Shown here in pieces: positions 47,170 to 56,415 of a stretch of DNA of 64,000 nt. Every line of letters begins with the position of its first letter. Within the stretch, counting starts at the first letter, position 1. The stretch is from NCBI GenBank assembly GCA_045652245.1, contig JAZRTY010000006.1, positions 41,581-105,580 on the forward strand, read 5' to 3'. A program made the position numbers and the translations under genes. The stretch comes from SIG622 sp045652245. Lineage in GTDB: Bacteria; Bacillota; Clostridia; Oscillospirales; CAG-382. The notes under the pieces were generated by a model. It searched no databases. It was not told the DNA's origin and saw nothing but the letters and a program-made list of their open reading frames with translations.

Positions 47170-49304
47170 ATTTCATTTTCTATTTTTTGAGCTTCAGGTA
47201 TAAGTCTGTTCCACAGCTTTTCATCAACGACTCCGTCAGGATAATATCCGATTTTCTTCTGGTAGGCTTTTACCGACATTTCGGTCTCGGTTCCGTACTC
47301 TCCGTTTACATTCAGATATTTTTTAACTCCCGAGTGTCTGTTAATTACATTTATGGCATTCTGCACGAACTTTATATGCCTTCCGTTCATTCCCCGTCTT
47401 ATCGGTATACCGGGATATTTTTCAAAGGTATTTGTTTTTTTATTTGCAAACGCCGGAAGAGTGTCCGCCTGCTCATTTTCAATAAAGTTATATAGTTCAA
47501 CTATTCTTGTCCAGGTAAGTGCTCCTATTATTCCGTCAGAATCAAGTCCATACATTTCCTGGAAATCTGTTATTGCATTTTTAAATTCCTCGTCATAAAC
47601 ATCATTCTGTACAACTTGTGGCAGATTTCCGTAATACTGTGCTATTCTGTTATAATACATTTTCATAAGTTCTACTCTCCTTCCTATGCTTCCTACATCA
47701 AGTGGCGTTCCCGAATATCGCTGTTCGTCACCAACTGCGACAGCCTCACTTATTTCATTCCCTGCCGCATATAGACTTTCCCATGTTTGCGCTCCTACAA
47801 TTCCGTCAGGGTTTATACCAAAGGTTTTCTGGAATCCGATTACTGAATCTTCGGTTGTATTACCGAAATATCCGTCAACTGAAAGCTGTGGTATTGTCGG
47901 GTAAAAGTACGACAAATACTCAAGTATATATTGCAGAAGTCTGACTTCCGGTCCTTGTGAGCCAAGCGAAAGTGTTACATTCGGAATTTCATCCGGTATT
48001 CTTGTTCCTGTCCCCTCTGAGCTTATTTCTGCAAGGTCGGTTACAGCTGTATATATTCTTGATATTTTATACCAGGTTGCCATTCCGACAATTCCGTCTG
48101 ACGTGAGATTGAAAATATCCTGAAATGTTCTGACGGCATCCTCTGTTTCAGTTCCATACCTTCCGTTTATTGTTTCTATCCTTGGAATAAGGGGATAATC
48201 CTGTCTTATACGGTTGAGTTGTATTTGTATTCGTAATACATCCTCTCCGACAGAGCCGAGTGAGAGAGGGCTTCCGGGATATGACACTGCAGTATCTGCA
48301 ATATTATCTGTCATTGTTATCTGTATGTCGTCTCCGTAATAATACCGCAGTATTTCGGGTGCCGAATAGCCTTGCTGTGCAAGAGTCTGTGAACCCCATT
48401 GTGACATTCCGTTACAGTTTGTACGAACTCCGTCACAATACTGTGCAAACAGCGGCTCATAGTTTCCCTCTCTTCTTATAAATCTATTGAATATTTCATC
48501 AACTATCTCGCTTATATTTTCAAATATATTTCTGTCCCGAACAAAAGCCTGGTCAAATGCCGTTGAATTTGTTATCTGAAACGGATAACCTCTGCTCGGG
48601 TACCATTCAGTATAAATCCGATTCAGCGCAAGGGAAATCTGGGCATATATATTTGCTCTTATCGCTTCCTCATCCCATGAAGGGAAAATTTCACTCGAAG
48701 CGACGTTTTTTATGTACTCGGTAAAGGGCACTGTCACATTCTCGGCAGAACTGTCATCGGGCCTACCTAAATGTACTACTATATTTGATGGAATTATTAT
48801 TTCAGGAAGCACATCAACCCGAATATCACTACTGCTTGGAAACTCAGGATTTCTTTCAGGTGAAGATACTGCTGCGTTTGCAGGAATATTATACACGTTG
48901 ACAACTCCTTCGGAAAATAGACTGACATTCGGTTCAAGCGCCAGAGGAAGCTCGCTTTTGATATTCGGAAACACCTGAACTCCTCTGACAAGTATTGGTA
49001 CAAAGCCTGTCGCCTCAACGTAAACGTCTACCAACGAATAAGGAATTTCCAGATTTCCTTGTATAAAGCTATTTTGCATATCAGGGGCGCCAATACGGAT
49101 AATTTCGCTTTTTCCGTCACTTCCTGTTGTGAGTGAATAATCATAATTTTGAGGCGAAGCATCAAGGGAAGCATCAAACGGTCTTACATTTCCATTTTCG
49201 TCTGTTTGCTCACTTGTCCCTGTTTTTACATATGCCCTTGCGTTTTCAATAGGTCTTGCTTCATTATAGACATAAGTCCTTACCAAAAAGTATCCTTCTT
49301 GCAT
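47163..49304 (-). CDS. SpoIID-like protein with four peptidoglycan-binding domains
   Basis: A 713-residue, apparently leaderless protein. Residues about 1-125 hold a beta-rich carboxypeptidase-regulatory-like region (RTYVYNEARPIENARAYV). About 190-335 resembles SpoIID/LytB: SSEIFPSWDEEAIRANIYAQ matches the SEMP-x-W-x-EA-x-xAQ block with its catalytic Glu, and CNGMSQWGSQTLAQQGYSA then EILRYYYGD matches the C-terminal GMSQWGA block. Four PG_binding_1 repeats follow, each ending DGI/VVG-x-x-TW or DGVVDEKLW (starts near 340, 430, 525 and 625). SpoIID is a lytic transglycosylase used in engulfment. The overlap with spoIIIAA implies mother-cell expression with the spoIIIA operon. No signal peptide is seen, so the export route is unclear. 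Confidence 0.82.
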   Translation of the reverse strand: MQEGYFLVRTYVYNEARPIENARAYVKTGTSEQTDENGNVRPFDASLDASPQNYDYSLTTGSDGKSEIIRIGAPDMQNSFIQGNLEIPYSLVDVYVEATGFVPILVRGVQVFPNIKSELPLALEPNVSLFSEGVVNVYNIPANAAVSSPERNPEFPSSSDIRVDVLPEIIIPSNIVVHLGRPDDSSAENVTVPFTEYIKNVASSEIFPSWDEEAIRANIYAQISLALNRIYTEWYPSRGYPFQITNSTAFDQAFVRDRNIFENISEIVDEIFNRFIRREGNYEPLFAQYCDGVRTNCNGMSQWGSQTLAQQGYSAPEILRYYYGDDIQITMTDNIADTAVSYPGSPLSLGSVGEDVLRIQIQLNRIRQDYPLIPRIETINGRYGTETEDAVRTFQDIFNLTSDGIVGMATWYKISRIYTAVTDLAEISSEGTGTRIPDEIPNVTLSLGSQGPEVRLLQYILEYLSYFYPTIPQLSVDGYFGNTTEDSVIGFQKTFGINPDGIVGAQTWESLYAAGNEISEAVAVGDEQRYSGTPLDVGSIGRRVELMKMYYNRIAQYYGNLPQVVQNDVYDEEFKNAITDFQEMYGLDSDGIIGALTWTRIVELYNFIENEQADTLPAFANKKTNTFEKYPGIPIRRGMNGRHIKFVQNAINVINRHSGVKKYLNVNGEYGTETEMSVKAYQKKIGYYPDGVVDEKLWNRLIPEAQKIENEIW

Positions 49305-49332
49305 ATTACCACTTTCCTTTCGTCACTTGCTT

Positions 49333-49416
49333 TCATTTTTTGTTACTAAAAGAATATGATATTTCTCTGTCTTTTATCACTTTTAATTTTAAATTTACTT
49401 CGTCGCTTTTCGGCAT
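49333..49416 (-). CDS. Possible 27-aa leader peptide upstream of the spoIIIA operon
   Basis: ATG at 49414-49416 is 9 nt after AAAGGA, and the frame reads MPKSDEVNLKLKVIKDREIS and seven more codons to TGA at 49333. Highly charged with a hydrophilic tail. The strong Shine-Dalgarno is the main support; it could also be chance in AT-rich spacer. Confidence 0.3.
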   Translation of the reverse strand: MPKSDEVNLKLKVIKDREISYSFSNKK

Positions 49417-49476
49417 TTTTTTCGTTCCTTTTATACTATAATATTCAAAGAACAGATACGCAAAGGAGAAACAATC

Positions 49477-50328
49477 TTGACTCGTTACATATATGTTGAC
49501 CTTTTGTTTTTAATAAATTTTCTCGCCGACTATGTAATTCTTTATTTAACCTCTGTTTTCTCCTGCTGTTATACCAATTTCAAACGTCTCCTTGTTGCCT
49601 CTTTTATTGGTGCTTTATTTGCAGTAACCTCTTTGTTATCTATTAGTGGTGGCATTTTATTATTTTTATTAACTTTTATATTCTCATATCTTTTATGTAG
49701 AATTGCTTTTGGGAAAAAAGGAAAAATGTCCTTTTCCTCTATTATTTTCTATTTTTATTTATCTTCAATTTTACTATACGGAGGAATGTATCTTATGCTC
49801 TCACTTACAGCTGTCGCTTTTAATTTTAAAGAAATAAGGGTAACCTTTCTTTTGCTTTTAGCACTTTTACTTTTATGCTTTGCAATATGCTTGCTTTTCT
49901 CAGGCAGAATTTCCCGTGGTATACGTGTAAAGGAAACATCTGTAAAGGCTGAGCTTTTTGACGGGTACAGGACCTACACTCTTGACCTTATTTGTGATAG
50001 TGGTAATTTTGCAAAAGACCCGTTTTCCGGAAAGCCTGTTTCGCTAATCAGCAAAAATTCACTTGACAGCGAATTGGTACAGGCACTCTGTGCAACCTTT
50101 TCCGAGAATGAGAAAGCAGGAAATTATACAGGCATACGTCCGAGAGTAATACCGATAAAAACCGTAAACGGTATTTCTCTGCTATATGCGTTTATTCCGA
50201 AAAATATGTATATAATTCGGGGAAAAGAAAAATTACCTATCGACACAATTGTGGCAATAGATAATCGGGAAAATGCATTTTTGGGAAAAGACGGTATAAT
50301 TTCATCACAAATAATAGAAAATTTATAA
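49477..50328 (+). CDS. spoIIGA: Sigma-E processing peptidase SpoIIGA
   Basis: A 283-aa membrane aspartic protease that activates pro-sigma-E at the septum. The N-terminal half has five TM helices (IYVDLLFLINFLADYVILYLTSVFSCC and later), and the soluble half carries the catalytic DSGN in LDLICDSGNFAKDPFSGKPVSLI (about 170). It is followed 15 bp later by sigE. The start is TTG 49477, 8 nt after AAAGGAG, an unusual but well-supported codon. It is divergent from the spoIIIA operon. Confidence 0.94.
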   Translation: MTRYIYVDLLFLINFLADYVILYLTSVFSCCYTNFKRLLVASFIGALFAVTSLLSISGGILLFLLTFIFSYLLCRIAFGKKGKMSFSSIIFYFYLSSILLYGGMYLMLSLTAVAFNFKEIRVTFLLLLALLLLCFAICLLFSGRISRGIRVKETSVKAELFDGYRTYTLDLICDSGNFAKDPFSGKPVSLISKNSLDSELVQALCATFSENEKAGNYTGIRPRVIPIKTVNGISLLYAFIPKNMYIIRGKEKLPIDTIVAIDNRENAFLGKDGIISSQIIENL

Positions 50329-50343
50329 GAAGGAGTGACATAA

Positions 50344-51099
50344 ATGATAGGTGGTTTTTTCAAGAGCACCCGAAAACGTATAAGACTATATTGGATAATA
50401 TCCGGAATTTTAGAATGCTTTACACAAAGTGCAAATGAGATTTTTTATATAAATGGAGCAGAGGTATTGCCTGCTCCTCTTTCCTCCGAGCAGGAGGCAG
50501 AGTTTCTTACTTTACTCGAAAAGGAGGACAGCGATAAGGATGAAATAAGAAGCATCTTGGTTGAACGTAATTTACGGCTTGTTGTGTATATAGCCAAAAA
50601 ATTTGAGAACACAAAAATCGGCATTGAAGATATTATATCCATAGGTACAATCGGGCTTATGAAGGCAATCAATACTTTTAAACCTGATAAAAATATAAAA
50701 CTGGCTACATATGCTTCAAGGTGTATCGAAAATGAAATACTTATGTTTATACGCAAAACCTCTTCTCAAAAAAGTGAGGTTTCGCTTGATGAGCCTTTAA
50801 ATATCGATTGGGACGGAAATGAGCTTTTGCTTTCGGATATTCTCGGTACCGACAAGGATGAAATACACAGAGGTATAGAGGCACAAGAGGAAAAGGAATG
50901 TATATATAATGCCATAAGTAAGCTTTGCAAGAGAGATAAACAAATTATATGTATGCGCTTCGGCTTTATGCCGGGCGGAAAGGAAATGACGCAAAAAGAG
51001 GTTGCAGATTATCTGGGCATTTCTCAATCTTATATATCACGGCTTGAAAAGAAAATTATATCTTCTCTGAAAAAGGATATTTCAAGATTTTATAAGTAA
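50344..51099 (+). CDS. sigE: Sporulation sigma factor sigma-E (pro-sigma-E)
   Basis: 251 aa. An N-terminal pro-sequence (about 30 residues, KRIRLYWIISGILECF) holds the membrane-binding amphipathic helix removed by SpoIIGA. Region 2 is RNLRLVVYIAKKFENTKIGIEDIISIGTIGLMKAINTFKPDKNIKLATYASRCIENEILMFIR. Region 4 with its HTH is MTQKEVADYLGISQSYISRLEKKIISSLKK. It directs mother-cell transcription, including the divergent spoIIIA operon in model species. sigG, which usually follows sigE, is absent here. Confidence 0.96.
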   Translation: MIGGFFKSTRKRIRLYWIISGILECFTQSANEIFYINGAEVLPAPLSSEQEAEFLTLLEKEDSDKDEIRSILVERNLRLVVYIAKKFENTKIGIEDIISIGTIGLMKAINTFKPDKNIKLATYASRCIENEILMFIRKTSSQKSEVSLDEPLNIDWDGNELLLSDILGTDKDEIHRGIEAQEEKECIYNAISKLCKRDKQIICMRFGFMPGGKEMTQKEVADYLGISQSYISRLEKKIISSLKKDISRFYK

Positions 51100-51175
51100 T
51101 AATGCAGTTATACAAAAATATACAGAACAAACAAAAACATATACAGTTTGTGGCAACTTATAAAGTGTTCAAAAG

Positions 51176-51202
51176 AAAAAACGGCTTTACAGCCGTTTTT
51201 TA
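51176..51202 (+). terminator. Terminator of spoIIGA-sigE
   Basis: ACGGCT (51181-51186), loop TTAC, AGCCGT (51191-51196), with A-run before and T-run after. It ends the rightward transcript before the convergent AraC gene. Confidence 0.83.
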
Positions 51203-51271
51203 TATTTAACAGTATTTAATGCACATCTGTTTAATTATAAACATACAATCAATTCATACGTTTTCCTGATA

Positions 51272-51994
51272 CTATTTTTTGCCGAGTGCATGACAAAGTG
51301 ATGAAGTATATTTAAATCCTGTGCTTTCTGCAACCTCTGATAGTGGCATACCACTTGAAATAAGTTCATTTGCAATACTTATACGTAGCTTTGAAAGATA
51401 CGCATACGGCGTCATACCAATACTTTTTTTAAATTTTCTTATAAAATAATCCTCATTCAAAAACAACTGAGCAGCCATTTCTCTTACAGTTATATTATAC
51501 ATATAATTCGTTTCCATATATTCTATGCTCTTTAAAATATCTCCATCATTTATGCGCTTTACCGGTTTTTCAGATAAAAACAAGGTCAAAAAAGCTTCGA
51601 GCACACTACATGCAATATCCTTGTTCTCATTCGTTCTGCCTGTCATAAATTTCGTTACTGTTTTTTCCATAATTTCAAGGTATTGAGAAAACAGCTCATT
51701 ATCACAAACATTAACCGATACAGGCACTGACGAAACCACAGACGGAGTCATTACAAAATTATAATAAAGATGATTTAATCTGTCGTTTGAATCCTGTCTT
51801 ATGATAAATGGTAGTGAAGAAGGAAATAGATAAAAATATCCCTTTTTCAATTTAAATTCTTCACCCCCAAGGCGAAAATATGCTGATCCACCTTTAATAT
51901 AATAAAGTCTGTATGGCGTCGGAATAACATCGGTTTTCCATTTTTCGGGAGCAAGACAAACCCCACAGGTAAAAAGCGAAACTGAAATTTTCAT
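51272..51994 (-). CDS. AraC family transcriptional regulator
   Basis: 240 aa. The N-terminal cupin (YIKGGSAYFRLGGEEFKLKKGYFYLFPSSLPFII) senses a ligand. The C-terminal double HTH (ITVREMAAQLFLNEDYFIRKFKKSIGMTPYAYLSKLRISIANELISSGMPLSEVAESTGFKYTSSLCHALGKK) binds DNA. It is divergent from the GH29 fucosidase, so it probably controls that gene, and perhaps the GH28 operon, in response to a plant or host glycan breakdown product (inference). RBS AGAGGA precedes ATG 51994. Confidence 0.88.
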   Translation of the reverse strand: MKISVSLFTCGVCLAPEKWKTDVIPTPYRLYYIKGGSAYFRLGGEEFKLKKGYFYLFPSSLPFIIRQDSNDRLNHLYYNFVMTPSVVSSVPVSVNVCDNELFSQYLEIMEKTVTKFMTGRTNENKDIACSVLEAFLTLFLSEKPVKRINDGDILKSIEYMETNYMYNITVREMAAQLFLNEDYFIRKFKKSIGMTPYAYLSKLRISIANELISSGMPLSEVAESTGFKYTSSLCHALGKK

Positions 51995-52047
51995 AGCATT
52001 TATCCTCTTTAGTCGATTTTGAACAATATTTTTTACAATTGGAAATA

Positions 52048-52076
52048 TTTACAATTATTACCGATTATGTTATACT
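52048..52076 (+). promoter_or_regulatory. Promoter of the GH29 gene
   Basis: TTTACA (52048-52053), 17-bp spacer, TATACT (52071-52076). The less-than-perfect boxes fit an activator-dependent promoter. Confidence 0.6.
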
Positions 52077-52137
52077 TATTATAGCAGATAACATTAACTT
52101 ATGCAAGTAAAAAGTCGATTTTAAAGGAGAATTTTTT

Positions 52138-53904
52138 ATGGACGAGAACAATGTTTTTCAAAAAATGTTAGATGACAGATTCGGAATGTTTGTACATTAC
52201 GGAATTTACAGTGCTATGGCAGGTTCATATAACGGAAGAGAAACCGAATCGCTTGGCGAATGGATACAGAATAACCTCCAGATTCCGATTGCAGAATACG
52301 AAAAATTCGGAAGAAAACACTTTCTTCCAAGTCCCGATTTTGCAAAAAATCTAGTTACAAGTGCAAAAAATGCCGGAATCAAATACATAGTTTTAACAAG
52401 TAAGCATCACGACGGTTTTTGTCTTTTCAAAAGTAACTACACAGATTACTCCACATACGGTTTTTTCGGACGTGATATCTGCAAGGAACTTTCTGACGAG
52501 TGTAAAAAACAAGGTCTTGAAATGGGACTTTATTATTCACATACACTTGACTGGTACGAAAAGGACGCCGGTGGTAACTTCCATTCTGCCGCGTGGACGC
52601 CTGCAAAAAACAGAAACTACTGGGATTATCCGGATGAAAACATTAATTTTGAAAAATATCTTTATGAAAAGTGTTTCCCTCAGGTTGAGGAAATTCTTAC
52701 AAACTACGGGGATTTAAAACTAATATGGTTTGACTTCCCACATAATATTACAAAGGAACAATCTCAGGAACTTCGCGCTTTTGTAAAAAAGCTTCAGCCT
52801 GACTGTCAGATTAATTCAAGAATCGCACACGATTGTGCCGATTATGAGTCTCTCGGTGATAATGCACTCCCGATAGCACCGGTCGGTGTTAATATGGAGT
52901 GTCTTATAACACTTAATGATACCTGGGGATATAAGGCTCAGGACCATAACTGGAAAACCCCTGAGGATACAACCGAAATTCTGTGCAGAACCCTGACAAG
53001 TGATTCCACACTTCTTTTAAATGTAGGTCCTATGTCAGACGGAAGCCTGACAGAAGAAACTCGTGACATTTTAGAAAAAATGGGCGAGTGGACAAGAAGA
53101 AACAGCGAAGCAGTTTACGGTAAGGTAAAGGGAAATCCGTTTTCCAATACATTTTCGTGGGGTTATGTTTCACAAAAGGAAAACAACCTGTACCTTTATG
53201 TAAAGGACAAGACACAAAAGGAAATAACAATGAGTATTGGGGATAATATTGTTGAAGAGATTTCTGTTTTGGGTCTTGATAAGGATATTGAATTCAGTGT
53301 AAAGGACGGCGTTTTAACGATAGTTCAGGCTGAAAATGACTTTATTATACCTGTTTACAGACTTCGTTTCAGCAAAGTACCTGTTTTTACAAAAGAAATT
53401 GTTCAGCACGGAAACAGACTTTCACTCGGCGTTTTGTGGGCAAGTAAGGTTCAAAAAGGTAATGAAAACGGCACGGCACAGAGACTTTTCTATGAAAAGA
53501 ATGAGTACATAAAGGATTACGGCAAACACGGTCTTGCAGTAAATCGGGATTGTCACTCGAGCTTCTGGACAGACGACAACGAAATAATGTGTTGGGATGC
53601 TTATTTTTCACAGGCAGGTGAATATGAAGCAACTCTTACCAACGCATATACCTTTATTTTCGGAAAAGGTGAAGGTTACTGTGATTACACAATAACCTTC
53701 AATGGGGAAACCCACGACGTTAATATGAAGGAAGTAAAAGGCACCTTCCATGTGAGCAAAACTGCAGATTTCAACAAGCGAATAATTCACGACGCAGGAA
53801 TTTTCAAAGTTGAAAAGCCGGGTAAATACAGAATTCTTCTGAGCCGTTCAAAAGAAGGCGATAATATGCTTATTGAAAATGTAGATTTTATAAAAATCAA
53901 ATAA
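52138..53904 (+). CDS. Alpha-L-fucosidase, glycoside hydrolase family 29
   Basis: A 588-aa retaining fucosidase. Family blocks: RFGMFVHYGIYSAMAGSYNGRETESLGEWIQN, AKNAGIKYIVLTSKHHDGFCLF (substrate His pair), MGLYYSHTLDWYEKD, and LKLIWFDFPHN, whose Asp is the predicted nucleophile at about residue 201. LLLNVGPMSDGSL closes the barrel. The last 200 residues are a beta-sandwich (carbohydrate-binding-like). No signal peptide, so it probably acts in the cytosol on imported fuco-oligosaccharides. It is flanked by an AraC regulator and two GH28 genes. Confidence 0.93.
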   Translation: MDENNVFQKMLDDRFGMFVHYGIYSAMAGSYNGRETESLGEWIQNNLQIPIAEYEKFGRKHFLPSPDFAKNLVTSAKNAGIKYIVLTSKHHDGFCLFKSNYTDYSTYGFFGRDICKELSDECKKQGLEMGLYYSHTLDWYEKDAGGNFHSAAWTPAKNRNYWDYPDENINFEKYLYEKCFPQVEEILTNYGDLKLIWFDFPHNITKEQSQELRAFVKKLQPDCQINSRIAHDCADYESLGDNALPIAPVGVNMECLITLNDTWGYKAQDHNWKTPEDTTEILCRTLTSDSTLLLNVGPMSDGSLTEETRDILEKMGEWTRRNSEAVYGKVKGNPFSNTFSWGYVSQKENNLYLYVKDKTQKEITMSIGDNIVEEISVLGLDKDIEFSVKDGVLTIVQAENDFIIPVYRLRFSKVPVFTKEIVQHGNRLSLGVLWASKVQKGNENGTAQRLFYEKNEYIKDYGKHGLAVNRDCHSSFWTDDNEIMCWDAYFSQAGEYEATLTNAYTFIFGKGEGYCDYTITFNGETHDVNMKEVKGTFHVSKTADFNKRIIHDAGIFKVEKPGKYRILLSRSKEGDNMLIENVDFIKIK

Positions 53905-53913
53905 ATTTAAATA

Positions 53914-53947
53914 AAAAACCCAATGCCGAAACTGACATTGGGTTTTT
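53914..53947. terminator. Bidirectional terminator between GH29 and GH28
   Basis: CCCAATG (53919-53925) pairs with CATTGGG (53936-53942), with A-run and T-run flanks. Ends both converging transcripts. Confidence 0.83.
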
Positions 53948-53960
53948 GTTATATATTTTA

Positions 53961-55502
53961 CTATCTTACCTTGAGGTTCTCAATTGTAACACCCTCAAAG
54001 TTATTTATCATAATCGCCTGTCCCTGTTCGTCATCTACCCTGCAAACAACACAGTCCTTGATTTTTACATTTGACAAAAGGTCGGGTCTGTCTTCAAAGC
54101 CTGTAATTCTAATCGGAGATGTGATTTGTTCTCCCTTGTCGTCAATAGCACCCGTTCCTGCAACAAGCTTGTAAACCTTACCTGTAATATTACAGTTCTC
54201 GCAAAGCACATCCGACACTTCACTCAGAGTTGCAGCACTGTCTCCGTCGTTATTATAAGGACATGCAGTTTTGATTACAAGGTTCGGCATAACCGAATCA
54301 TAAATGCTTATATTCTTAACAAAACCACCACGCTTACGGGTTGTTTTTATCTGTACACCGACGAAGCTCTTGATACAGTTGTTATTCCACATTGTAACGT
54401 CCTGTACACCGCCACTCATTTCACTTCCGATTACAAAACCACCGCCGAGTTCAATGTTACAGTCGAAAATGTTAATATTCTTTGTAGGACGGTTAATTCT
54501 GTTTCCGTCAGGGTTCTTGCCTGATTTTATTGCTATACAGTTGTCACCGCAATAGAACTCGGTATTAAAGCAGGAACAGTTTGTAGAGGAATCGGGGTCC
54601 CAGCCGTCGCTGTTATGAATTCCGTAAGAGGAAATCTTACAGGACTTTGTGATAACATTATCACTGAAGATAAAGTGAATATTCCAATACGGACCGTCTT
54701 TGAAATGAATATTTGACATTACAACATTTTTACAGTTGCTGATATTTACAAGTCTTCCACGAAGTCTGCCTGCTATTGTTTCTGCACCAAATTCGTATTC
54801 CTCTATTTTATCGGATACACTTTCAATATAGTCCTTGAGAAGAATCTGACCGTATTCTTTTATCTTATTGCAAAGTGATTTACCGCCACCGATAATTGTA
54901 CCACCACCACGAATCACAATATTCTCACAATTATATACGGGATTTTCGTCAAGCTCACCCATATTTAAAAGTGACTGATAGCACATCATTGTAAGTCCTT
55001 CCGAACGGCTCTTTATCATAGGTTCATAATCTTCAAAATTATCTGTTCCCTGAATAGTAGCTCCTTCGTCAACATACATTTCCATGTTGCTGTGAAGTCT
55101 CAGGGCACCTGTAAGATATGTACCCTTCGGGAAATACGCACTCTGTCCCTCTTTGCAATCGTCAAGTGCCTTCTGCAAAGCCTTGGTATTAAGAGTTACG
55201 CCGTCACCGACAGCATTATAGGGTTCTTTTGTTACATCTATTCTCTCGGGTGTCTTTTTTGTTGTGAAATTCCCCTCACCAATCAGGGTGCTTTCACCGT
55301 TTTTCTCTAAAAGTACCTTGATGCTATACTCTGTTTGTGGTACGAGGTTCAGAAATTCATAATGTGTTTTTCTTGTTTTCTCGACAAGTTTTCCGTTCAA
55401 ATAAACCTCATAGCCATCATTTTCAAAGAGGCTACAAGCTCTGTTCCAGAAAACTGTAATCTCGTTGTCAAATACTATACTGTTAAGACCTTCCTTTAGC
55501 AT
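53961..55502 (-). CDS. Glycoside hydrolase family 28 (polygalacturonase-like), copy 1
   Basis: A 513-aa pectate-type hydrolase. Residues about 1-90 form a fibronectin-III-like domain (ITVFWNRACSLFENDGYEVYLNGKLVEKTRKTHYEFLN), then the beta-helix starts at IDVTKEPYNAVGDGVTLNTKALQKALDDC. Active-site blocks: NSDGWDPDSS, CGDNCIAIKSGKNPDGN, GGGFVIGSEMSGGVQDV and VQIKTTRKRGG, giving the usual Asp triad, Gly-His-region and RxK substrate residues. No signal peptide, suggesting intracellular oligogalacturonide breakdown. Paralogue of 56416-57957 with identical length. Confidence 0.93.
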   Translation of the reverse strand: MLKEGLNSIVFDNEITVFWNRACSLFENDGYEVYLNGKLVEKTRKTHYEFLNLVPQTEYSIKVLLEKNGESTLIGEGNFTTKKTPERIDVTKEPYNAVGDGVTLNTKALQKALDDCKEGQSAYFPKGTYLTGALRLHSNMEMYVDEGATIQGTDNFEDYEPMIKSRSEGLTMMCYQSLLNMGELDENPVYNCENIVIRGGGTIIGGGKSLCNKIKEYGQILLKDYIESVSDKIEEYEFGAETIAGRLRGRLVNISNCKNVVMSNIHFKDGPYWNIHFIFSDNVITKSCKISSYGIHNSDGWDPDSSTNCSCFNTEFYCGDNCIAIKSGKNPDGNRINRPTKNINIFDCNIELGGGFVIGSEMSGGVQDVTMWNNNCIKSFVGVQIKTTRKRGGFVKNISIYDSVMPNLVIKTACPYNNDGDSAATLSEVSDVLCENCNITGKVYKLVAGTGAIDDKGEQITSPIRITGFEDRPDLLSNVKIKDCVVCRVDDEQGQAIMINNFEGVTIENLKVR

Positions 55503-55520
55503 AATCTTACTCCTATATTT

Positions 55521-56087
55521 TTAAATATTTATTTTTTCAAACAGCGGCTCAGCAGGGTTTTCAATATGCTCTGCTATATTTTTTTCAAGCCATACTATAT
55601 CGTACCATCTGCCGAATTTGTTTGCACATTTTTTAAAGTGGGCACACGGAGTATATCCGATATGTTCGTGAAAGTACTTGCTGTTATTGTCCACATATTC
55701 ATCTGCAATTTCAGCATATGCAACACTTGCATAGACATTTACAATGCCCATTTTCACAAGTCTTTTTTCAAGCTCACGGTAAAGAGCCTTGCCGATTCCT
55801 GATTTGGTATATTCCCTTTTTACATATATCGAACTTTCCACAGACCATCTGTAGCATTCCCGAGACTTGAATACATTTGCATAAATATACCCGATTATCT
55901 CTCCGTTTTTTTCTGCAACAAGATACGGGTACTTTGCACTTATTGTTTTTATACGCTCAAGCATCTCTTTTTCATCCGGTACAGTAAGCTCAAAGGTTAC
56001 TGCCGTTTCCTCGACATACGGTCTGTATATCTGTACTATTGCTTGTGCGTCGTTATAATTTACGTTTCTGATTATTATGTCTGCCAC
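55521..56087 (-). CDS. GNAT acetyltransferase, phosphinothricin acetyltransferase-like
   Basis: 188 aa. It begins ADIIIRNVNYNDAQAIVQIYRPYVEETAVTFELTVPDEKEM, the hallmark of the PAT/MnaT family. The acetyl-CoA loop is SSIYVKREYTKSGIGKALYRELEKRL, and YFHEHIGYTPCAHFKKCANKFGRWYDIVWLEK is the typical ending. Members acetylate the amino group of small amino-acid-like compounds (methionine sulfoximine, phosphinothricin). Start is GTG 56087, 5 nt after GGAGG. It lies between the PQ-loop gene and GH28 copy 1, probably in the same transcript. Confidence 0.88.
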   Translation of the reverse strand: MADIIIRNVNYNDAQAIVQIYRPYVEETAVTFELTVPDEKEMLERIKTISAKYPYLVAEKNGEIIGYIYANVFKSRECYRWSVESSIYVKREYTKSGIGKALYRELEKRLVKMGIVNVYASVAYAEIADEYVDNNSKYFHEHIGYTPCAHFKKCANKFGRWYDIVWLEKNIAEHIENPAEPLFEKINI

Positions 56088-56102
56088 CGAAGCCTCCGAG
56101 GG

Positions 56103-56378
56103 TTAATTATTCTTTTTATCAAGCTGATAATTTCTTATGTACAACAAAAGGTCAGTTGTAACCATCACAAGATTCAATACATAGAAAAACATTACATACC
56201 ATTTAAAACTTGGCATAATAAGCTTCGAGGTTATTCCGAATATGTAACCCACGATAATAAGGATAAGGAATGCTAAGCTCTTCCCCTTTGTTGTTCTTGC
56301 CTTATATGATTTAATTACATTTAAAGGCCAGGAAATTCCAAAACATACAATCATAAAAATTTCAAATAATTCAGACAT
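56103..56378 (-). CDS. Small three-TM PQ-loop (semiSWEET-like) membrane protein
   Basis: 91 aa with three hydrophobic helices (IFMIVCFGISWPLNVIKSYKARTTKGKSLAFLILIIVGYIFGI, IMPSFKWYVMFFYVLNLVMVTTDLLL). ISWPLNVIKSYKARTTKGKSLAF resembles the PQ-loop pattern with a PL/N turn and KS tail. Three TM helices would fit a half-transporter that dimerises like semiSWEET, perhaps for sugars, which would suit the GH28 setting, but the family assignment is tentative. Confidence 0.6.
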   Translation of the reverse strand: MSELFEIFMIVCFGISWPLNVIKSYKARTTKGKSLAFLILIIVGYIFGITSKLIMPSFKWYVMFFYVLNLVMVTTDLLLYIRNYQLDKKNN

Positions 56379-56415
56379 TTAAAAACCTCTCTTTTTATTG
56401 TTTTTTTATTTTTTA

